Source of the DNA: Parachaetomium inaequale | Taxonomy: Eukaryota; Ascomycota; Sordariomycetes; Sordariales; Chaetomiaceae | NCBI GenBank assembly: GCA_033296685.1 | Contig: MU854378.1 | Coordinates: 62,001 to 126,000 of the forward strand | Direction: 5' to 3' | Length of the DNA: 64,000 bases | Part shown: piece by piece, positions 52,330 through 62,252 of the stretch | Layout of the letters: each line of letters begins with the position of its first letter | Position numbering within the stretch: position 1 is the stretch's first letter | The notes under the pieces: model-generated | What the model was told of the DNA's origin: nothing | Database searches by the model: none | The model's input: only the letters and a program-made list of their open reading frames with translations | Position numbers and translations under genes: made by a program

Positions 52330-54115
52330 ATGGCGGCCAACACGAACCGCTACTCGACCTACACCACGGCGTCGGTCGGCTCTGGTCCCGACTCTAAGAA
52401 TGGGGACAAAGCCGAGAAGAAGGAGCTATGGAACACCATGCTCTCGTCGGTGGCCAGCGGGAGGCGGCTGCCCGAGAAGAACATCATACTGCTGGGCGGC
52501 ACCGTCGACTCGCAGCGCGAGTTCTTTGAGACGCTCTCCAACAACGACCTCCGCCGCACCCTCGACCGCCACGCCTCGCGGATGCCGCCCGTCGCAAACA
52601 GCTTCGCCCTCGGCTACACATACTACGACGTCCTCGACGCCGACCAGGAAGACACCCTGGCGCGCATCTCCCTCTACACCCTCACGAGCCCCTCGTCCGC
52701 CTTCGCCTCGCTGCTCCAGCCGCTGCTCACGCCCCAGTCGATACACAACACGCTGATCGTGGTGCTGCTGGACTGGTCCCAGCCGTGGAAGTGGATGCGA
52801 CAGCTCCGGGAGTGGATCCTGCTCCTTAGGACGGTGCTGGTCTCCCTGAGCAACGAGTGCAAGGAGACCATGGAGGAGGTCATGGTGGCGTGGCGGGACC
52901 GGGGACGAGGCGGCGGGACAAATCTGGACGGCACCGCGGCTGTTCCGGCGGCGGATGGCGAGACGGACCTGCCTGTCGGGCCAGGAGAGTGGGAGGACGC
53001 ACTGGGGCTGCCTCTGTGCGTCGTTTGCCAAAATGTAGGCCTCCAACAGTCGCCTTGCCCACTACGTCGAGCATTAACACTGTTTGCAGGCCGAGAAAAT
53101 GGAGTACTTGGAAAAGACACAGGGCTGGAAGGAAGAGGAATTCGACGTTGTCCTACAGTTCATGCGAACGGTACTGTTAAGACGTGAGTTTCCTGCTCAA
53201 AGCTGTTAGGATCAAGCTAACTAACTCCTTGCTGCAGATGGCGCCTCATTAATCTACACGACCCCCTCCGTTTCCTCCCAGCTCCCCACCCTCATCCACT
53301 CCAGCCTGGGGATACACTCCCTCCTCAAGAAGCAACCCCTCAAACACAACGTCATCGACAGGGACAAGGTCGTCATCCCGCCAAACTGGGACTCGTGGGG
53401 CAAGATTCGGGTGCTCAGGGACGGCTTCGACGTCGACCTAGTGAGCAACGGCTGGTCCATAGACCTCGACCAGCCCTTCCCGCGCCCCCACCCCAACGGC
53501 ACCGACGCCGAAACCGGACAGGCCAACGGGGACAGTGAGCGAGCAGCGGCCGATCCCGAGGGGTCAGCAGTGGTCCTGTACGAAGACTCGGTCCAGGACC
53601 CGAGCATGGACGCGCTCCAGCTCGCGGGACGCGACACTCACTCGACGAAGCTCGAGGTCGAGACGATCGACACCCAGACCTTCCTCGGCCAGCAGCTCAA
53701 GGTGCTGGACGCGTTCAAGCAGAAGAACGAGGAGGCCGCGCGGGACGAGTCCCGCCACAAGCCCCACAAGAAGCTGGACGACGAACACCTCATCGACCCG
53801 GACCGGCAGACGGATGCGCGGGTCCTCGAGCACATCGGGCCGGTGCAGTTCAACATGGGCGGTATCCAGGTCGACGCCGATGACATGGTGCAGCGGCTTA
53901 AGGTGAGCCTTCCTCTATTACCCTCCTCACCTCCCACTCACTCAATGCTAATCATGTGTCTGTTTCTTCAGGAACGCCAAGCCTTCGGCACGTCCACCGA
54001 ACCCGGCAGCCCCACGGCCGAGGAAGTCATGGAGTCGACGCCCCACATGGACACGGAGAACCTCCAGGCCTTTTTCCACGGGCTTATGAACAGGCGAGGA
54101 GCGTCGGCCAAATAA
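52330..54115 (+). CDS. Cytoplasmic dynein-1 light intermediate chain
   Basis: Exons 52330-53034, 53090-53183, 53238-53902 and 53972-54115 give 535 aa. The Ras-like domain starts LWNTMLSSVASGRRLPEKN, with a degenerate P-loop LLGGTVDSQ (about 54-62) lacking the lysine, as in fungal light intermediate chains. FALGYTYYDVLDADQEDTL and VVLLDWSQPWKWMRQLREWI are highly typical of the family, as is WDSWGKIRVLRDGFD. The C-terminal half is disordered and acidic and ends TENLQAFFHGLMNRR, the position of the adaptor-binding helix. It links the dynein heavy chain to cargo adaptors in retrograde transport along microtubules. Confidence 0.92.
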
Positions 54116-54703
54116 GATCAAGTTTGGAGCCATGACGCATCGCCTCCCTCACTGCATGACGGGTGTGACAGTCTACCCCAAACGCAGTAGAGCCTTTGAT
54201 TCTCAACTTCAGCTTCAGCTTCAGCTCTCACAAGCAAACACCGGCATCCGCCTGCCAGTTCCCTTTGTATTTTTGTACTTGCCTGTACACGGACGGGCGG
54301 AGTAGCGAGTGTATTGCGATGTTGGTCCTTTCTGTCCCTGTCGGTGTTGGGCAGAGAGGAAAAAGAACACCGAGAAATTGTAGACTAGATACCCCCTTTG
54401 GAGAATAATGAAAGAGAAAGAAAGCAAAAAACGTCCGATTGTCGAGGAGCATATCATCCGTCGAATCAGGCCGTTACTTGCTTGGTCTTGATGGTTATGT
54501 TTCGAAGATCTAACTTGGTTGCAATGCGACCCAACTTCCCTTCAACCTCCACTCTCCTATGCAGTGATACTCCTCTCTCTCATACGCAACCCCGATGCAG
54601 GTGAATTCAACCGGTGTCTCCCCTGTCCCATATACGATGCTCAAACGTTTCCGGCCATCCTAGACCTCCCCAACCCCAACCCCATAAAACAAGTCCAGTC
54701 CAG
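54116..54703. other. Intergenic, 3' ends of converging genes
   Basis: 588 bp, including a (TTCAGC)3 stretch at about 54205-54225. No gene seen. Confidence 0.55.
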
Positions 54704-57361
54704 CTATGACCGCTCCCCAACCGCCAGCTCTCCAACTTTCTTCTCCAACCCCGTCTCCTCTCCAGTTCCCTCTCCAAGCACCTTCTTCCTGTCACCCCCC
54801 TCTCCAACAAGAACCAAAACCCCCGCCTCGGCCCTCGGCGTGGTATACCGCCTCCTCAACCCCGCCTCATCCCCCCTCCTCACCTCGACCCTCCTCACCC
54901 CCAACCGCGCCGTGACAACTCCCGTGAGCAACCCGACAAACAGCCACGGGTACTGCAGGATCTCGGCCTCGAACGCGTTGACCGTCTCCCGGGCCTGCTG
55001 CAACATGTGCGTCCCCTCAGGAGTGCTTAAAAGCGTGCCCAGGCGGAACAGGTTCGACGCCGACACGGCGTTGGTCGAGGGCTGCGCCTTGTCCATGCCA
55101 CTTTTCAGGCGTAAGATGGTCGGGCTGAGGGTCTCGGACTCGGTCGAGTAGAAGCCGCCCGAGTGGGCGTGCCGCGGGGAGGGGGTGGTGCTGCGGGGGT
55201 CGGAAAAGGGGGCGTCGTAGAATAGGGAGGTTTGCGTGTCTTTTTGGGGGGTGTTAGTACATTGTTTCTTTCTGGTGGGGAAGGGGGAGGGGGGGGTACC
55301 TTGTAATTTCTTTGCCCAGTCCAGCCACTCCTGTTCAAAGGTCGCTGTGTAGAGATCCAGGAGGCCGTCGATCAGGAAGGCGTAGTCGTCTGCAAAGGCG
55401 AGGACCTGGCTCGGCTTCTCCCAGAAGAAGCGGCGCAGGGGGTTGGTCTTGCTCTCGGAGCCGGCCCACAAATTGTTCTTGATAAAGGAGGCGGCGTCCC
55501 TCGCGGCTTGGAGATACCTGTCCGCTCGCTCGGGATCCAGCCCGCGCACAGCAGCCGCCGTCCTCGCCAGCGCCGCGATGACCATCCCGTTGGTGCCGAC
55601 CACGACCTTTTCGTCCCTCGCTGGCCGGACACGCTCCTTCTCCTGATGCGCGCGCAGCTTCTCGCGCGCGATCGAGACGAGGTGCTTGATCTCGGACGGC
55701 GGAACGCCGAGCTGCTTGGACAGCTCGGTGGCGTCCGCGTTGACGGACAGGATATTCTGGTTGATGAACTCGTCGAAGGGGTCCTGGTCCTGCGACACGT
55801 TGCCGTCCTCCTGCACATTCCAGCACGCCGCAGCGACGGTGCTCGCGTGGTCGTCGCTCGAGCCGCCGCCGACCACCTGGTCGAACTCCCTCCGCGTCCA
55901 GGTGTAGTAGGCGCCCTCCCGCATCTGCCGGTCTCCACGGCGATAGAAGGAATCCGCCGCCTCGCTCGTCACAAAGCCACCCTTTGCTGCGCGCACCAGG
56001 GGACTGGTGAGGTAATCCGCCAGCTCCAGGACCACGTCCGCAAACTCGTCATCGAGCGCCGGCTCCTTGCCCTCGCCGCGTGAATACCCCAGCCACGCAT
56101 CGAGAAACACGCCCAACAGCAAGGCATTCTCGCCGGCCATCTTCTCAAAGTGCGGCATGCTCCAGTTGCTCGTGACACTAAACCGCATGAACCCGGCCCC
56201 GAGGTGATCCCTCAGCCCGCCATCCCGAATCCGCCGCAGCGTGCCAATCGCCATGCCCACGGCATTCTCAACCTCCTTCTCCCCAATAAAGTCCCTGACC
56301 TCCCCGGGAAACTGCGCCAGCCTCAGCAAGAAAGAAAGCCGCGCCGGGTTCGGAAATTTGGGCGTGCCAAACCCGTACTCGACGGGGTCAAACATCTTGG
56401 CGATGCGCGCGAGCGCCTCATCCAGCTGATCCAGATCGAGATCTCCCGCGTCCGCCGCGCTCACACCAGCACCAGCAGCGGCGGGCAGAGAGGCGCCCGC
56501 CCCAAACGTGCCCTCCTGCGCAAAGTCCTGCAGCTTATGCAGCATCTCAAACGCCTCCCTGCGACACCTCTCCTCCTGCTCCACCCAGAACCCATGAATC
56601 TTTTTCGCGATCCCCAAAAAATCACTGTACGACTCCTCCCCGGCCGCACCTCCCCCGCCTCCCGTCGCACCCCCACCGCCACCGACATTCCCCCTTCCAG
56701 AAGTACCGGCAGCCGCCGCCGCCGCCGCAGCCGCTGCCGCAGCAACGGTACTATGCTCTGTCCCGGGGCCCGGCCAATAAGTCCCGCCAAAAATGGGGTA
56801 CAAGTCCGGCGTGAGAAACAGGTTCAGCGGCCAGCCGCCGGTGGCGTTGACAGCCTCGCTGTAGTTCTGGTAGATGGTGTCGAGGTCTGGGCGCTCCTCG
56901 CGGTCGACGAGCACGGGGATGAAGGAGGCGTTGAGGAAGGCTGCGACGGTCGGGTGGGAGAAGGAGTCTTGCGTTGTGAGGTGGCAGACTGTCCATATGT
57001 AAATATTAGTGGTGGGAGATTTTGGGGGGGTGACGGGGAAAGGGGGAGAAGTGGGGGGGGGGGGGGGGGGGGGGGGGGGAGGGGGGGGGGGGGGGGAAGG
57101 GCGGGGCGTACGGTGGTCGGCGAGGAAGCCGATGTGCATAAAGATGGGCTTGTTCTCGGCCGTCGCGCGGGCGAGGGTGGCGGCGTCGAGGAGTTGCCAG
57201 GCCACGGGGGTGTCGGCGTGGCGGCGCACATAGGGGCTGTCGCTCTCGCCGGCGCGGTTCTGGAGGTCCGGGAAGGCAGAGGCCGCCCCGCGGGCTCCGG
57301 CGGCGGCGCCGCGCTCGGGGTGATGCCGCTGCTGGCGCTGTTCGAGCTGCGCTCGCATCAT
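54704..57361 (-). CDS. SPATA20/YyaL-like thioredoxin-domain (DUF255) protein
   Basis: Exons (minus) 57112-57361, 55300-56988 and 54704-55239 give 824 aa. The N-terminal DUF255 domain has KPIFMHIGFLADH joined to LCHLTTQDSFSH, then FIPVLVDREERPDLDTIY and GGWPLNLFLTPDLYPIFGGT. A glucosidase-like helical toroid follows (LRDHLGAGFMRFSV, HFEKMAGENALLL). In most members the motif is CHWCH; here the first Cys is missing (DHLCH), so a redox-active CxxC is unlikely. A poly-Ala run of about 13 residues lies near 185. Intron 1 contains long G homopolymers on the plus strand. Both introns are in frame and stop-free, so the whole gene also reads as one 885-codon frame. Function of the family is unknown. 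Confidence 0.82.
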   Translation of the reverse strand: MMRAQLEQRQQRHHPERGAAAGARGAASAFPDLQNRAGESDSPYVRRHADTPVAWQLLDAATLARATAENKPIFMHIGFLADHRTPRPSPPPPPPPPPPPPPPTSPPFPVTPPKSPTTNIYIWTVCHLTTQDSFSHPTVAAFLNASFIPVLVDREERPDLDTIYQNYSEAVNATGGWPLNLFLTPDLYPIFGGTYWPGPGTEHSTVAAAAAAAAAAAAGTSGRGNVGGGGGATGGGGGAAGEESYSDFLGIAKKIHGFWVEQEERCRREAFEMLHKLQDFAQEGTFGAGASLPAAAGAGVSAADAGDLDLDQLDEALARIAKMFDPVEYGFGTPKFPNPARLSFLLRLAQFPGEVRDFIGEKEVENAVGMAIGTLRRIRDGGLRDHLGAGFMRFSVTSNWSMPHFEKMAGENALLLGVFLDAWLGYSRGEGKEPALDDEFADVVLELADYLTSPLVRAAKGGFVTSEAADSFYRRGDRQMREGAYYTWTRREFDQVVGGGSSDDHASTVAAACWNVQEDGNVSQDQDPFDEFINQNILSVNADATELSKQLGVPPSEIKHLVSIAREKLRAHQEKERVRPARDEKVVVGTNGMVIAALARTAAAVRGLDPERADRYLQAARDAASFIKNNLWAGSESKTNPLRRFFWEKPSQVLAFADDYAFLIDGLLDLYTATFEQEWLDWAKKLQGTPPSPFPTRKKQCTNTPQKDTQTSLFYDAPFSDPRSTTPSPRHAHSGGFYSTESETLSPTILRLKSGMDKAQPSTNAVSASNLFRLGTLLSTPEGTHMLQQARETVNAFEAEILQYPWLFVGLLTGVVTARLGVRRVEVRRGDEAGLRRRYTTPRAEAGVLVLVGEGGDRKKVLGEGTGEETGLEKKVGELAVGERS
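57053..57096 (+). repeat. Homopolymers G27 and G16 inside intron 1 of the DUF255 gene
   Basis: Twenty-seven G residues, one A, then sixteen G. On the gene's own strand this is a C-rich tract close to the donor site. Confidence 0.95.
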
Positions 57362-58173
57362 CTTGATGGAAGTGTATATCTAGTTGGGCCGGTGGCTGGA
57401 GTTCAAGGTTGGAGTTGTCGATGCGGGCGGCACTGCGGGGTAATTCCGCAGGCTTGAATGTTTCTCGAAATCAATCTCCCACTACCGTTAACTCCCGGTC
57501 GGTCTTGGGGAGCAGATGCGGTTTGGGTGGCGGGTTTGGTGGGTGTGATTGGCCGTGTTTCCAAGGTACCCGGTCGGCTGGTTCTGGGTGCTGTGCCGAT
57601 GGAAGCAGAGTGGCCGTCCCGGATGCTGTCATAACGGACGGGAAGCGGCTTGAACGGGACCCGACATGCTGCTGGGGATCCCTGCCTGAAGCAAGCAGAT
57701 TCCCCCGCCTGACGTCGTTGCGCCTGAGGAAGGGATAAATGGTCCAAAGTGAGGGTTAGGGCTCAGAGCGACATCTCGCCCCTAAGTGTGTGCTTTGGAA
57801 ACAGCGAGTCTTTCAAGGGCATGCTTGACCGGCATTTACTGGATGTATCCGTATGCCTAGTTTCTTGGAGATAAAATAAAAGTCCGGATACTGTGCAGCT
57901 GGAACAGAGATGAAATTATGACGTGGTGGATTCGTAACGCTGCCCAAGAACATGAAGAGAGGTATCAGTACGAAGTATGCGCTGCTCCTAGCCAACAGAA
58001 CCTAATATCAAAAATAGAATAACACCAGTGCTCCCCAGTTTCGTATTCCAACCTCCAGACCCAAACGCCAACGTCAACGCAGCAACGAGCCTAGCAGCTC
58101 CCCCCAGGGCAGTCTAACAGCGAAACCCAACCCAACCCAACCCAACGCCGAACCCGAGCGCAGCCCAAACAGT
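57362..58173. other. Intergenic: DUF255 promoter and 3' region of the small gene
   Basis: 812 bp with a GGGTTAGGG element at about 57753 and (CCCAA)5 at 58125-58145. No gene seen. Confidence 0.5.
58125..58145 (+). repeat. CCCAA mini-repeat
   Basis: About five copies of a 5-bp unit just after the stop codon of the small Cys/His-rich gene. Confidence 0.8.
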
Positions 58174-58479
58174 TTAGAGAAGGAGGATGGCGTGCTTGTT
58201 GTGGCGCTTGATCAGGGCCTCCCACGGGACGGGAGGCAGCGTCTTGGCCTTGCAGTCGCCGCAGAGCAGCTTCGCGGCACTGGTTGATGACATTTTTGTC
58301 AGCGCTTGTCCGAGCCGTGGGTTGGGGGGGTTCTCCTCCATGTTCAGGGTACCGTACTATTCAAAGAGCGTGATGTCGGGCGGGCATCGCTTGTGCGTCA
58401 TGGTGTAGACATCGCACCACGTGGAGGCGATGAACCGGTGGTGTCCGCAGTGGTATTCGCGTTGGATGTAGTTGCACAT
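58174..58479 (-). CDS. Small Cys/His-rich conserved fungal hypothetical protein
   Basis: Exons (minus) 58358-58479 and 58174-58279 give 75 aa; the 78-nt intron has donor GTACGG and acceptor CAG. The product starts MCNYIQREYHCGHHRFIAST and continues WCDVYTMTHKRCPPDITLFE, then YAAKLLCGDCKAK. Six Cys and several His (C2, C11, H13-H14, C22, C32, C47, C50) suggest zinc binding. Similar tiny proteins with a M-C-N-Y-x5-Y-x-C-G-H opening occur in many filamentous ascomycetes; no function is known to me. Without the intron the frame would stop after 40 residues. Confidence 0.65.
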
Positions 58480-61400
58480 GGTGTTTTGAGGAAGCAGAGA
58501 CAAGACGGTAGCAGGTTGGGTTCGAAGCTTGACGAGTCGAGAGAGGGAGGAGGCCCAAGTGATGGGTGGGGAACTCGAGATGACGCGGAGACTCTTGAGT
58601 GGTGGGAAGAAGGGCTGCTGCTCTTGTACCCGAGAGCAGATCTCAACGACATCAACAGAGGGGATGTTCCACTCGCCTCGGGGAATTCCCAAGACCTAGG
58701 GTCTCAACCCAATTTCTCGATCTGGCGACTTGCAGTGAAACCAGAGGCTGAGAGCGAACAAATGCCAGTGTCGTCGCACCGAATCGGGCCAGAGGTCTCA
58801 GATCGGGGAATAAAACGCGAGGCAGGAGATTCCAACCGTGGGCCTGGGACCGCGAGACGACCCCGAGGAGGAATCCAGGAGTCCAGGAGGCGTTCAGACA
58901 GGGGCTTGCTCAGCGCTGACCCAACAGGGCAAGGGGCGCGCCATGAGGCGGTCGCGGGTCATTGCCCGGGGAGGGGTTCAGGTGACGGCGGAGGAAAGCC
59001 CGTAATTTGAACCCTTGCCGCTGGCGCGGCTTGGCTGCTTTTGCTTTTGCTGGTTTGGGCTGCCGACCTCCCGGTTCCAAGTACCTGGGAGCGGGCCAGC
59101 GGCACTGGGCCGCTGGGGGTGCTGATGCAAGCTTCCGGGGGTGCGGGAGAGGCACCCTCCCGAATGTCAAGCTTCGCTTCAACCATCTCGGTGTGTAGGT
59201 GGCCCGTCCTGGCCACGCAGTGCAACACGAGAGGCTATCCGGCCACCAACTCGGTCGATCTCGGTCTCGGGAAGCATTCGCGTGCGGATGCTGGAATGCT
59301 GTTGCACCGCAGGCCACCTGATGCACAGCGGAAGCGCCTGAGGAGAATGTGAGCACTCGCATTTGTCACATTTCGCGCGTATCCAGGCGGCAATTTTCCC
59401 AATACGCCGATGATTTTCGGGCTGGGTCCACGAAGCGGATGAAAAAGAAAGGAAAGAGGTTTCGGATGACTCGCCCTCGCCCTTGCTTTCCCCTCAAAAA
59501 CCACGCCCAACACGGCAGCAACCGCCCACGCCCTGGGGCTAAAACCCCCCACGAACGCCCGTGGCTTGCCGCTGCGGGCCAATTGCGTGCTGTCAGGCGA
59601 CAAGTGCTGTATCGATCGCCAGCCATGAACCCCTGCCGTGTGGGAATGATGCGAAGCGAGATCAAGGCGAGATCACGCACCCAGCATGAGGGGCGGCCGC
59701 TGCCGTCAAGGTGTGCGTCGTCGGTCAGCTGAGGCCAGGCGGGGATGGTTGCATAAGATGACGAAAGTTAAAGCACCATTCATTCACCTGGCAGATTCTG
59801 ACGGACGCGCCAGCTTGCTGCCAGTTTCACGGTTTATCGCGGGCGACACAGAGGGTTGGCAGGCTCCTCGGGTGAATCAATGGCAGCATGCTTGGGATCC
59901 TGTCGTGAAAGGGACGCGGTGGTGTCGCTGTCTTGGACCCTTCGACGTGCTCGGGGCTGCGAGCTTCTACGGGGTCAAAATGGCGAGCGAGAAATCAATC
60001 ACCTTTCATCTTGGGGACCAGGCCGACAAACTCTAATTCGACATCAGCCAGGCGGCTGTTCAATTCCTCCCAATGCCATTCCACGAGACGGCGTTTTTCG
60101 AGTCGGGGCGGAAGACCTGGAACGTCCCGGTCCCAGCCAATCTCCGCTGCCAGTGCCGTCATGTTCCCGGGTGCCGGACCCGAGACAGGGATGTCGCCGT
60201 TAAACAACCTCGAACAACACACTGCTCCCCAAACAAACCACCACCAAAAATCATCAACGGGGTAAGAAATGGGTCATCATGGTACAACACCGACTCCGCG
60301 CGCGTGCGGCTCGCTTTGCTTCCAACTCGCTCCTCGGGTCACCCATACCTTCTCTCGGCCGAAACACAGCATGTTTCTCACCGATGTCCAGCTTAACCCG
60401 AGCGGTGATCGCCGTGATATCGGCCTGTTCCGACCCGAGACGATGCCAAAGGCCGGAATAGACGACCCTAACCGTCACTCGTCTGTTGGGGACCGGCGCA
60501 CCTCGGGGCCGCGGTCTTCACCAACATCCCGAAGTTGGACCCGCAACGACACAGCATGACGCCGTGACACCGGTACATGGCTGCTGCCAACGCAAACGAG
60601 AACACCCGGAAACCCTCTCCCGATTTCATCTATCACAACCCTGCGCGTTTGGTCCGCCCTGAACCACATGCGGCCACGGCTATTTTTAGCGGGCTTGCTC
60701 CGACTCTGATGTTTTGCCGGCCGGCAGAATGCGGCAGCCTGGCTTGACTTCGTTCTCTGCGGTTCGTGGTAACGTGGTTGTGGTACGTTTGTATGGACAC
60801 GAATGCTGACGAGCACTCCAGGGCTGAACCGACTGGACGCTGAGGCGAACATACCTCTCCGGGGAGAGCGTCATATCATTCTGTCCTGACAGCCCCGCTT
60901 GGCCTCCCGGCTACTGCTCTTCCGGTTGCGAGTGGTGGAATCAGCACCGGCCCAAGACCTCCGGCATAAATTGGCATATTGCTACCCGGATCTTGGGGTC
61001 GCCCACTGCTGGTTCGGATACCACCGCCAAGCCTGAGCTGCTTCGTCGTCAGCCATGTCGCCAGCCATGTCACCGCGCATTCAGACACCAGCATTGTGTG
61101 ATAGGCTTGATTGACTTGTGCTAGAGACAAAGATACTCGAGATGAAAGATGGAAAAATGAAGGGAGAGAAAAGTCAAGAAAGAGAAGCAGACGGATCGGT
61201 CCACGGCCACCAAGCACCTCGCGCAGGCGATCAACCGTCCCGCCCCCGTTCGGCCCCCGGCATCCGCGCCCGAGACCACGTCCATTTTTGGCTCAGAATC
61301 AGCCGCCTCCGAGAGAAGGAAACCAATGAACCAGCCAGCCCAAACCCCGGGCCCGAAGCAGTCGGATCTTGTCGAAAGAGAAAGGATAACCACCAAGTCA

Positions 61401-61485
61401 CCCCTTCCGGACTACCTCGAACCCACCCCCAGGTGAACTCTCAAGTCCGCCAAAATAGCCGGGCAGGCATCATGCGGGAGCGCAC
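58480..61485. other. 3-kb gene-free stretch
   Basis: Many short frames on both strands, none with family resemblance or joinable into a gene. It presumably includes the promoter of the small gene and the 3' region of the DUF4360 gene. No repeats, RNA gene or element recognised. Confidence 0.45.
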
Positions 61486-62252
61486 CTATTTGCACGAGCG
61501 CCAGGCGATGTTGACCTGCTGGGTGAAGGCGACGGTGGCGTCGTCGTCGGTGATGAGGCCGCTGGCGGAGCTGTTGGAGCTGGTCAGGGCGATGCGGTTG
61601 TTGATGTTGAGGATGCCGTTGGCGCCGCAGGGCGAGAAGATGTAGCTGGCCGTCGGGATCTGGTCGGCCTTGGTGTAGACCTGGCCCTGCTCCCAGATGC
61701 CGCCGCCCGAGATGGACGTCTGCGTCGTCGTCGTCGCCGACGCGTCCTGGCTGAAGTAGTAGGTGCTGTAGAAGTTGCCCGTCACGCCCTTCTCCAGCTG
61801 CGCGTAGCCGTGGTACGTGCTCTCGAGGACCGAGAACTGGAAGCCGCCGGGGTACTATGGAGGGGGACATGTCAGCAAACCGGCTGGTCTCTTGTTTCAC
61901 AGGGAGAGGTGCTCCTCCTACCTTGAGGCTCAGGTGGAGCTGGCAGTTCTTGCTCTTCTCAGTGGGGCTGATGCCGGGTCCGATGTAGGTCTGGAACTTG
62001 TCGAAGCCAAAGGTGATGACCTATTCGACTGTCAGTATCTGGTGGGCGGGCTCTCGGAGGGGAACTCACCGTCTTGTCGGGCGAGATGTTGGTCGACACG
62101 CTGCCCTGGGGGCAGCCGTTCCCGGAGAAGGTGGCCGATTCGATCTGGATGTCCTTCGGGTCCGGAGCATCCGCCCAGCCATCGTTACCGACGACCTGAG
62201 CGATGGGGCTGGCGGCGGCGAGCGCGGGGAGGAGGTAGGCGACGGCACGCAT
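61486..62252 (-). CDS. Secreted DUF4360 protein
   Basis: Exons (minus) 62070-62252, 61922-62020 and 61486-61854 give 216 aa. A signal peptide (MRAVAYLLPALAAASPIAQ) precedes the DUF4360 domain: IESATFSGNGCPQGSVST, then ITFGFDKFQTYIGPG, NCQLHLSLKYPGGFQFSVLE, CGANGILNINNRIALTS and the terminal VNIAWRSCK. Four Cys (about 47, 87, 186 and 215) can form two disulfides. The domain is a secreted beta-sandwich-like fold common in filamentous fungi and actinobacteria; its function is not established. A TATAAA lies 143 bp upstream of the start. Confidence 0.88.

Noticed and set aside
56150..57457. Plus-strand 435-codon ORF
   Set aside because: Antisense to the DUF255 gene and runs through the G homopolymers.
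58700..61400. Possible multi-exon gene in the 3-kb gap
   Set aside because: I tried both strands; no chain of splice sites joined frames into anything with family resemblance.
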